This document shows, one piece after another, positions 1 to 5,609 of a DNA stretch of 6,581 bases. Below the pieces are notes generated by a model. That model searched no databases, was not told the DNA's origin, and worked only from the letters and a program-made list of their open reading frames with translations. Source of the DNA: a bacterium (GTDB taxonomy: Bacteria > Bacillota_I > Bacilli_A > RF39 > UBA660); assembly GCA_004560915.1 (NCBI GenBank), contig SFTR01000062.1:1-6581 (forward strand), written 5' to 3'. Within the stretch, counting starts at the first letter, position 1, and each line of letters begins with the position of its first letter. A program made the position numbers and the translations under genes.

Positions 1-690
1 TTAATTCAAGAAGGAAATATAGGTCTTATGAAAGCAGTTGAAAAATTCGACTATACCAAAGGATATAAATTCAGTACTTATTCTACTTGGTGGATTCGTC
101 AAGCAATGACAAGAGCAATAGCTGATAAATCAAGAGTTATAAGAATACCAGTACATTTACATGAAGAAGTCCAAAAGGTTAAAAGAGTTATAGAAAGATA
201 TGAAAAAGAATATGGAACTGAACCAACTTCACAAGATATAGCTGATGTATTAGATATGTCTAGAGAAAGAGTAGAAGAAATACAAAAAGTAATAGCAAGC
301 AATCCAGTATCTTTATCTACTCCAGTAAAAGGAACCGGTTCTGAACCAGAAGATACAGAACTAGGAGATATGATAGAAGATCCAAATACAAGAGATCAAG
401 ATTATTCAGATAAATTATTCTACGAAGACTTTAAAAAAATAGTATTTAATGGTGGAATATTAACAGATCGTGAAGCACTAGTAATTGCATTAAGATTTGG
501 TTTTGATGATGGAAGAGTATATACTCTAGAAGAAATAGGTCAACAACTTCATGTAACTCGTGAAAGAATTAGACAAATAGAAGCAAAAGCAATAAGAAAA
601 TTAAGACATAATAGAGGTGTTAAAGCATTCGATCCAAAGAGTCCAGAATCAGGTATGAAATTACAATTCGTTAAATCAAAAAACTGCTAA
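1..690 (+). CDS. rpoD: RNA polymerase primary sigma factor RpoD/SigA, 3' part (5' end outside window)
   Basis: The reading frame is open from base 1 ([18 protein letters not shown]), so the ATG at 28 is an internal Met and the gene begins upstream; 229 C-terminal residues are present. The product recruits core RNA polymerase to housekeeping promoters. Visible parts: region 2.3/2.4 at about residues 1-50 ([20 protein letters not shown], the -10 melting and recognition helix); region 3.0 with IPVHLHEE, keeping the His and Glu equivalent to E. coli H455/E458, which read the extended -10 TG; region 3 to about residue 105; the acidic linker TELGDMIED; and region 4 at about 155-205, with [19 protein letters not shown] and the helix-turn-helix [19 protein letters not shown] that binds -35. 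The residues after LRH form a tail of 26, longer than the usual dozen or so ending in KDFL(E/D). A hairpin terminator follows. The family call is firm, and the primary-sigma assignment rests on regions 2.4 and 4.2. Confidence 0.95.
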   Translation, partial: LIQEGNIGLMKAVEKFDYTKGYKFSTYSTWWIRQAMTRAIADKSRVIRIPVHLHEEVQKVKRVIERYEKEYGTEPTSQDIADVLDMSRERVEEIQKVIASNPVSLSTPVKGTGSEPEDTELGDMIEDPNTRDQDYSDKLFYEDFKKIVFNGGILTDREALVIALRFGFDDGRVYTLEEIGQQLHVTRERIRQIEAKAIRKLRHNRGVKAFDPKSPESGMKLQFVKSKNC

Positions 691-715
691 GAAAAGAAAT
701 AAAATATACCAGTTA

Positions 716-729
716 ATATTTTAAAATAT
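716..729. repeat. AT-only 14-bp palindrome followed by a T run
   Basis: ATATTTTAAAATAT is a perfect inverted repeat, with a run of seven T at 732-738, between the rpoD stop and the GC-containing terminator. It could fold weakly in RNA as an auxiliary terminator or 3'-end element. An all-A/T palindrome is expected fairly often in a genome this AT-rich, so its significance is doubtful. Confidence 0.25.
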
Positions 730-759
730 AATTTTTTTAAAAGAATAAGTGAAAACGAT

Positions 760-783
760 AGAGGACTAAAATAGTTCTCTTTT
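760..783 (+). terminator. Intrinsic terminator of rpoD
   Basis: AGAGGACTA (760-768) pairs with TAGTTCTCT (772-780) across an AAA loop. The stem is nine pairs with one G.U wobble (764/776), followed directly by T-rich TTTATTAT. It lies 70 bases after the rpoD stop and just upstream of the lepA promoter, so it separates the two transcription units. The opposite strand has a poorer T tail, so it probably acts in the + direction only. Confidence 0.75.
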
Positions 784-796
784 ATTATACAAACAA

Positions 797-825
797 TTGT
801 ATTTTATGACTTAATTTGTTAAAAT
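797..825 (+). promoter_or_regulatory. Extended -10 promoter of lepA, predicted leaderless start
   Basis: The -35 candidate TTGTAT (797-802) is separated by 17 bases from TAAAAT (820-825). That -10 carries the extended motif TG one base upstream (TGTTAAAAT, 817-825). Only seven bases lie between the -10 and the lepA ATG at 833, so the expected transcription start falls at or within a base or two of the A of the start codon. The -35 matches consensus only in TTG, so the extended -10 would do most of the work. This is read by eye and not measured. Confidence 0.6.
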
Positions 826-832
826 ATTTCTT

Positions 833-2617
833 ATGGAAAGAGATAAGATTAAAAATTTTTGTATAATAGCTCATATAGATCATGGCAAGAGTACTCTAGC
901 AGATAGAATACTTGATATTTGTCATGCAGTAACTGAAAGAGAAAAGAAAGATCAAATACTAGACTCTATGGATCTTGAAAGAGAAAGAGGAATCACTATT
1001 AAATTAAATGCAGTAGAACTTAAATATAAAGGTTATACTCTTCATTTAATAGATACTCCAGGACACGTAGACTTTAGTTATGAAGTGAGTAGAAGCCTAG
1101 CTGCTTGTGAAGGAGCAATTCTAGTAGTAGATGCAACTCAAGGAATAGAAGCTCAAACACTTGCTAACCTTTATCTAGCACTAGAAGCAGACTTAAAGAT
1201 AATACCGGTTATTAATAAAATAGATTTACCAAACGCAAACCCTGAAAAAGTAAAAGATGAACTTGTTAAAACAATAGGTTTTGATAGAGATGAAATCATT
1301 TGTTGCTCAGGAAAAACAGGTGAAGGAGTAGATAAGTTATTAGATGCAGTAATTGAAAGAGTACCAAGTCCAAAGAGTGAAAGTAATAAACTAAGAGCAT
1401 TAATATTTGATAGCTACTTTGATCCATATAAAGGAGTAGTTATTCTTATTAGAATAATGGATGGTACTGTTAAAGTAGGAGACAAAATAAGATTTATAAA
1501 TTCAAATGCCACTTATGAAGTACTAGAACTTGGTAAACATACACCACATGAAGTTAAAAAGAACAGTTTAAGTGCTGGAGAAGTAGGATTCTTAAGTGCA
1601 TCTATTAAAAGTATTACTGAAGTTGAAGTTGGAGACACAATATGTTTAGATGGAGAAATTGTTGAAGCACTACCTGGTTATAAACCAATGAAACCAATGG
1701 TATTTTCAGGAATATATCCAATCGAATCATCAAAATATCCAGACTTAAAAGAAGCATTATTAAAATTAAAACTAAGTGATGCATCCCTTACATTTGAACC
1801 AGAAACATCAATCGCATTAGGTTTTGGCTTTAGATGTGGCTTCCTAGGACTTCTTCATATGGAGATCATTCAAGAAAGAATAGAAAGAGAATTTGGAATA
1901 GATATAATTGCAACAAGTCCATCAGTTATCTACGAAGTAATTCTAAATGATGGAAGTAGTGTGTCAATAGATTCACCATCTAAAATGCCAGACCCATCAA
2001 AAATATCAAAAGTATTAGAACCATTCGTAAGAGCAAATATTTACGTTCCAAGTGAATATGTAGGTCCAATAATGGAACTTTGCCAAGATAAAAGAGGAAT
2101 CTATAAAAATATGTCATATTTAGATGAAACAAGAGTAAACATAACTTATGAATTACCCCTATCAGAAATAGTATACGATTTCTTTGATAAATTAAAAAGT
2201 TATACTAAAGGATATGCATCATTCGACTATGAATTCATAGGTAATAGAGAAAGCAAGCTAGTTAAAATGGATATACTTCTAAACGGAGACATAATTGATG
2301 CATTAAGCTTAATAGTTCATAAAGACTTTGCATATAAACGTGGTAAAATAATATGTGAAAACCTAAAAAAGATAATACCAAGACAAATGTTCCAAGTACC
2401 AATTCAAGCATGTATAGGAGCAAAAGTAATAGCTCGTGAAGACATCTCAGCTATGAAAAAGAACGTACTTGCTAAATGTTATGGAGGAGACGTATCAAGA
2501 AAAAGAAAACTTCTTGAAAAACAAAAAGAAGGTAAAAAAAGAATGAAACAAGTAGGTAGCGTATCAATACCTCAAGAAGCATTCTTAACAATACTTAGTA
2601 CAGACGAAAGAGAATAA
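833..2617 (+). CDS. lepA: Elongation factor 4 (LepA), ribosome-associated translational GTPase
   Basis: A 594-residue protein of normal family length. LepA is a GTPase that binds the ribosome, remodels elongating or back-translocated complexes and helps subunit biogenesis; its exact role is still debated. GTPase motifs: P-loop AHIDHGKS (13-20), switch [10 protein letters not shown] (49-57), DTPGH (74-78), NKID (128-131) and SGKTG (159-163), where SAKTG is more usual. An EF-G-like domain II follows at about 190-275, then domain III, a domain V-like fold, and the LepA-specific C-terminal domain with [20 protein letters not shown] and [17 protein letters not shown]. The start is well fixed: an in-frame TAA lies at 812-814 and no other ATG, GTG or TTG lies between. 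There is no Shine-Dalgarno sequence in the 20 bases before the ATG, and a promoter sits directly upstream, suggesting a leaderless mRNA. The stop abuts the stop of the convergent downstream gene. Confidence 0.97.
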   Translation: MERDKIKNFCIIAHIDHGKSTLADRILDICHAVTEREKKDQILDSMDLERERGITIKLNAVELKYKGYTLHLIDTPGHVDFSYEVSRSLAACEGAILVVDATQGIEAQTLANLYLALEADLKIIPVINKIDLPNANPEKVKDELVKTIGFDRDEIICCSGKTGEGVDKLLDAVIERVPSPKSESNKLRALIFDSYFDPYKGVVILIRIMDGTVKVGDKIRFINSNATYEVLELGKHTPHEVKKNSLSAGEVGFLSASIKSITEVEVGDTICLDGEIVEALPGYKPMKPMVFSGIYPIESSKYPDLKEALLKLKLSDASLTFEPETSIALGFGFRCGFLGLLHMEIIQERIEREFGIDIIATSPSVIYEVILNDGSSVSIDSPSKMPDPSKISKVLEPFVRANIYVPSEYVGPIMELCQDKRGIYKNMSYLDETRVNITYELPLSEIVYDFFDKLKSYTKGYASFDYEFIGNRESKLVKMDILLNGDIIDALSLIVHKDFAYKRGKIICENLKKIIPRQMFQVPIQACIGAKVIAREDISAMKKNVLAKCYGGDVSRKRKLLEKQKEGKKRMKQVGSVSIPQEAFLTILSTDERE

Positions 2618-2863
2618 TTATTGAAAGAAAGTAAGAGTATCATTATATGAAGAACTTCTATCTTCTGATACATTACTTTCTTTTATTTCATCTATTAAAA
2701 CGTTTTCCTTCTTCTTAAATATGCTTTTTTCCCTAAGCAAATATGGCTTAACTTCCTTATAAACTGGAATAGTCTTCTTAATAACACCTAAAGCCTTATT
2801 AGCAGTACTTGCTATACTAGAAACATTGATATTCTTAAATATTGATAAAAGTTCACTATTCAT
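2618..2863 (-). CDS. Small VrrA/YqfQ-like family protein (tentative)
   Basis: An 81-residue protein. I treat it as real and not a shadow because it fills a gap between genes exactly, has its own ribosome site AGGTGA (minus strand, 2873-2868) four bases before the ATG, and has a promoter-like sequence upstream. Residues 14-42 (VSSIASTANKALGVIKKTIP then VYKEVKPYL) resemble the conserved core of the VrrA/YqfQ family of small Firmicutes proteins of unknown function, in which an L-N-x-x-Q/K-x-x-L helix precedes a pair of P and Y/Q-rich turns. The rest is a Lys-rich stretch (44-53) and an acidic, Ser-rich tail ending TLTFFQ. There is no signal peptide or clear membrane helix. No function can be assigned. 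The family call is from memory of the pattern and is uncertain; that this is a gene is more secure. Confidence 0.6.
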   Translation of the reverse strand: MNSELLSIFKNINVSSIASTANKALGVIKKTIPVYKEVKPYLLREKSIFKKKENVLIDEIKESNVSEDRSSSYNDTLTFFQ

Positions 2864-2878
2864 ATAATCACCTATAAT

Positions 2879-2907
2879 ATTATATTAATTTAATCAAAAA
2901 AAGTTAA
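2879..2907 (-). promoter_or_regulatory. Promoter candidate for the small VrrA/YqfQ-like gene
   Basis: On the minus strand TTAACT (2907-2902) is followed after 17 bases by TATAAT (2884-2879), a perfect -10 with a 4-of-6 -35. The predicted start near 2872 leaves a leader of only about nine bases, just covering the AGGTGA ribosome site. The region is extremely AT-rich, so a chance match is possible. Confidence 0.45.
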
Positions 2908-2914
2908 AAAGGTG

Positions 2915-2943
2915 TTTTTATTTGAAAAATTATATGTTATAAT
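2915..2943 (+). promoter_or_regulatory. Extended -10 promoter of the platform protein / prepilin peptidase operon
   Basis: A perfect TATAAT (2938-2943) carries the extended element TG (TGTTATAAT, 2935-2943). At 17 bases spacing the -35 position reads TTTTTA (2915-2920), a poor match; the nearby TTGAAA (2922-2927) is too close to use. The predicted start near 2950 gives a leader of about 27 bases. It lies back to back with the minus-strand promoter of the small gene, with the two -35 positions only seven bases apart. Confidence 0.6.
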
Positions 2944-2960
2944 CAATATATAATAGAATA

Positions 2961-2967
2961 AGAAGGA
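2961..2967 (+). promoter_or_regulatory. Ribosome binding site of the platform protein gene
   Basis: AGAAGGA ends nine bases before the ATG at 2977. It is a conventional Shine-Dalgarno sequence that fixes this start, and shows that the genome uses such sites in leadered mRNAs, in contrast to lepA. Confidence 0.7.
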
Positions 2968-2976
2968 AAGATAAGT

Positions 2977-4797
2977 ATGGCTAAAAAAGGTACAATTAAG
3001 AAGAAAAAAACCATTAAACAAGCTAAACCTAAAACAAATAAAAAGTCATCTTTTAATATAGCCGCTGTACCTAAATTTGTAGTAACAGAGATAATTGCTC
3101 TTATAAGAAGTGTAGGTGTAGGTATATTTGGTACGTTTGATATAATAATCTCTTTTATTGTGTCATTCTTTAGTTACCTAGTATGGGGCATTAAAAACAT
3201 CATAGAAGGTATTTGGGAATATTTTTTTAAAAGAATATGGCTAGAAATATTTGCATTATCTACAGCTTTTTATGAAGGCACAAGATATACATTCTCAATA
3301 GTATTCTATGACTTTCCATTATTTATTTATAACAAATGTAGTAAAACAGTTTATGATATATATAATTACATAAAACGTAGAATAGAAATACTAAAAGATG
3401 TAGCTAAAAAAGAAAAGAAAGAAGAAGAAACAAAAACACTTAGTCAAAGAATAGAAGACTACATCAAAGAAAAATATGAAAATCTATCATTCGTAAAAGC
3501 AGCCCGTGAAAGAAAAGAAGCAAGTCTTATCATAATGACAGTAAATCCTAATGGAGACGATGCTGTTAGAACAGAAATAAAACAAACATATAGATATTTA
3601 GTCAAGAATAAAGAAGGAAAACTAGTAAAAGGTTACTTTGCAGCACTTTCTAAATTAGATGTTTATTCATACTTAATAGATGAAGGAATGACAGTTTATG
3701 AAATAGAAACAAACTGGGCAATTAACTTCTTCCACACTGAATCATCTAGTTTAAAGAGAAAAATGAAAAACAAAGACTTGGTATTCTGGCTAGCTCAATT
3801 ATCTACTTATATAAAAGCAGGTATCCCACTTACAGATGCAGTTAAAGTCTTAGCAGAACAAGATAAACGTAAAAAATATAAATCAGTATATGATGCAGTT
3901 ATTTATGAACTTACGATGGGTGAAACATTCTCAAAAGCATTAAATAAACAAGGAAATGTATTCCCAGCACTATTAATTAATATGATTAAGAGTGCAGAAA
4001 TGATCGGTAATATAGAAGGAACACTAGATGAAATGAGTGCCTACTATCAAGAAGTAGAAGATACAAAAAGAGCTGTTGTTAGTGCACTTGCATATCCATG
4101 TATAGTATTAGTTTTTGCAATGGGAATTGTAATATTCATGCTTACATACATAGTTCCACAATTCGTAGATGTTTATGAATCAATGAATGCAGAACTTAAC
4201 CAAGTAACAGTAATAACATTAAATATCTCAGCGTTCTTACAAAACGAATATATGACTATTATAGAAGTAGTTCTAGCAACAGTATTAATTTATACTTACT
4301 TATATAAGAAAGTTAAAGCATTTAGAGCAATGATGCAACATATATTTATGAAATTACCAGTAGTTGGTAACTTAATCATTTATAAAGAAATATCATTATT
4401 TGCTCGTACATTTGCAACACTAAATAAGAATAACGTACTATTAACAGATAGTATCGATATCTTAGGAAAAATAACTTCAAATGAAATATATAAAAGTATA
4501 ATGTATAGAACAATAAATAACCTATTAAAAGGTGAAAAGATGAGTGAAACATTTAAAGATAACTGGGCAGTACCTCAAGTAGCATACTATATGATACTTA
4601 CAGGTGAATCTACTGGTGAACTTGCAACAATGCTTGATAAAGTAGGTGACTACTATCAAAAGATGCAAAAGAACTCAGTTAATATGATTAAAACATTCAT
4701 AGAACCAATAATGATCATATTCTTAGCAGTTATTGTAGGTTTCATACTTATCGCAATAGTAGTACCAATGTTCGGTATGTATTCAACATTAAGTTAG
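2977..4797 (+). CDS. GspF/PilC/ComGB-type inner-membrane platform protein with long N-terminal extension
   Basis: A 606-residue protein; the family is usually near 350-410. Platform proteins sit in the cytoplasmic membrane and couple the assembly ATPase to pilin insertion in type IV pili, competence pseudopili and type II secretion. The family core starts near residue 204 (YRYLVKNKEGKLVKGYF), followed by two T2SSF repeats: about 268-394 (WLAQLSTYIKAGIPLTDAV, then SAEMIGNIEGTLDEM) and about 471-597 (LFARTFATLNKNNVLLTDS, then TGESTGELATML). Membrane helices lie at about 373-395, 427-443 and 574-598. Ahead of the core is an unusual extension: a Lys-rich tail (1-23), hydrophobic and aromatic segments at about 33-70 and 85-118, and a charged helix at about 131-183. 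The frame is uninterrupted, with a good ribosome site, so the extension belongs to the gene. The prepilin peptidase gene follows after 13 bases. No assembly ATPase or pilin gene is in the window. Confidence 0.9.
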   Translation: MAKKGTIKKKKTIKQAKPKTNKKSSFNIAAVPKFVVTEIIALIRSVGVGIFGTFDIIISFIVSFFSYLVWGIKNIIEGIWEYFFKRIWLEIFALSTAFYEGTRYTFSIVFYDFPLFIYNKCSKTVYDIYNYIKRRIEILKDVAKKEKKEEETKTLSQRIEDYIKEKYENLSFVKAARERKEASLIIMTVNPNGDDAVRTEIKQTYRYLVKNKEGKLVKGYFAALSKLDVYSYLIDEGMTVYEIETNWAINFFHTESSSLKRKMKNKDLVFWLAQLSTYIKAGIPLTDAVKVLAEQDKRKKYKSVYDAVIYELTMGETFSKALNKQGNVFPALLINMIKSAEMIGNIEGTLDEMSAYYQEVEDTKRAVVSALAYPCIVLVFAMGIVIFMLTYIVPQFVDVYESMNAELNQVTVITLNISAFLQNEYMTIIEVVLATVLIYTYLYKKVKAFRAMMQHIFMKLPVVGNLIIYKEISLFARTFATLNKNNVLLTDSIDILGKITSNEIYKSIMYRTINNLLKGEKMSETFKDNWAVPQVAYYMILTGESTGELATMLDKVGDYYQKMQKNSVNMIKTFIEPIMIIFLAVIVGFILIAIVVPMFGMYSTLS

Positions 4798-4802
4798 GGG
4801 AG
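4796..4802 (+). promoter_or_regulatory. Ribosome site of the prepilin peptidase gene overlapping the upstream stop codon
   Basis: AGGGGAG shares its first AG with the TAG stop of the platform gene (4795-4797) and ends eight bases before the ATG at 4811. The overlap implies that the two genes are read from one mRNA and may be translationally coupled. TAG here is the only non-TAA stop among the genes in the window. Confidence 0.7.
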
Positions 4803-4810
4803 TTTTAAAT

Positions 4811-5578
4811 ATGCAAATTGAAATAATGATTTTAATGACAGTACTAGGCGCTGTAATGGGTAGCTTTTTAGGATGTATGGGATACAGAATTCCAAACAAA
4901 GTAAAAGCTACCTCACCTAGAAGTTTCTGCAACGATTGTGGTAAAACACTAAAATGGTATATGAATATTCCAATATTATCATATATATTCTTAAAAGGAA
5001 GATGTGCTTATTGTCATAAACCAATTAACTTTATATATCCATTCGTAGAAATGGTATGTGCATTACTATTCTTGTGTAATTACCTTATGTATGATTTCAC
5101 ATTTCATTTTTGGATCGCTACAATACTAACTTGTGCATTAATGGTAACAATAATAAGTGATTTCTTATATTATTATATTTCAGATAGAGTATTAGTAATA
5201 TCAGGTATTTCTATTATTATAACATTATGTGTTTATTTAGAAATGAGTGAAGTATTTAAATATATAATATCTTCAGCATTATTATTTTTAATAATGTATG
5301 GACTTAAATTACTAGGAAATTATATGTTTAAAAAAGAATCTTTAGGAGATGGAGATATAAAACTAATGGCTATTATAGCTTTAGCTTTAGGAGTAATAAA
5401 TAGTTTCGTAGCTTTATTTATAGGTTCAGTAATAGGACTTATATTCTCACTAATAATTAGTAAGAAAAATAAAGAAGGAATTATTCCATTTGGTCCATTC
5501 CTTCTAATAGGAGCACTTATGACATTATATTTTTCAAATATAATAACTCCACTCATAACAAAATATTTAATATTCTAA
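4811..5578 (+). CDS. pilD: Prepilin peptidase / N-methyltransferase (PilD/ComC family)
   Basis: A 255-residue polytopic membrane aspartyl protease of normal family length. It cleaves the leader of type IV prepilins or pseudopilins at the cytoplasmic face and, in bifunctional members, methylates the new N-terminus. Residues 11-28 match the N-terminal signature (GSFLGCMGYRIP). Two CxxC pairs, C40/C43 and C65/C68, form the zinc-binding cytoplasmic loop seen in bifunctional enzymes. The catalytic aspartates are D117 (ISDFLYYYISD) and D182 in GDGD (179-182, family motif GxGD), followed by KLMA. IPFGPFLLIGA (225-235) is a further typical segment. About seven or eight hydrophobic helices are visible. 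It is the second gene of an operon with the platform protein, 13 bases downstream, and ends at a hairpin terminator. In Firmicutes it would be called comC or pilD; the substrate pilins are not encoded here. Confidence 0.95.
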   Translation: MQIEIMILMTVLGAVMGSFLGCMGYRIPNKVKATSPRSFCNDCGKTLKWYMNIPILSYIFLKGRCAYCHKPINFIYPFVEMVCALLFLCNYLMYDFTFHFWIATILTCALMVTIISDFLYYYISDRVLVISGISIIITLCVYLEMSEVFKYIISSALLFLIMYGLKLLGNYMFKKESLGDGDIKLMAIIALALGVINSFVALFIGSVIGLIFSLIISKKNKEGIIPFGPFLLIGALMTLYFSNIITPLITKYLIF

Positions 5579-5581
5579 ATT

Positions 5582-5609
5582 AAAAGATATTCGTTTGAAT
5601 ATCTTTTTT
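5582..5609. terminator. Bidirectional intrinsic terminator between convergent genes
   Basis: AAAAGATATTC (5582-5592) pairs perfectly with GAATATCTTTT (5597-5607) around a GTTT loop, an 11-bp stem. On the + strand the T run extends over 5604-5609 and ends transcription three bases after the prepilin peptidase stop. Read on the minus strand, the same hairpin is followed by TTTTAATTT and can end the L,D-transpeptidase mRNA, whose TAA stop (5610-5608) lies inside the T run. The minus-strand tail is weaker. Confidence 0.8.

Noticed and set aside
99..302. Minus-strand open frame of 67 codons opposite rpoD
   Set aside because: It lies wholly within the conserved sigma factor gene, and its composition (Ser/Ile/Thr/Leu-rich) is what antisense of AT-rich coding sequence gives. 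No ribosome site or family resemblance was seen.
28..690. Sigma factor starting at the ATG at 28
   Set aside because: The frame continues upstream to base 1 with conserved sigma region 2 sequence ([10 protein letters not shown]), so this Met is internal.
716..738. AT palindrome plus T run as the main rpoD terminator
   Set aside because: The stem contains only A-T pairs and would be weak. The GC-containing hairpin at 760-783 is a far better candidate, so this is listed only as a low-confidence repeat.
2864..2976. Riboswitch or attenuator in the leader of the pilus operon
   Set aside because: The predicted leader is only about 27 bases and the region has no stable stem.
5320..5556. Minus-strand open frame of 78 codons opposite the prepilin peptidase gene
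   Set aside because: It is antisense to the catalytic GxGD region of a clear gene, and the predicted protein resembles no family.
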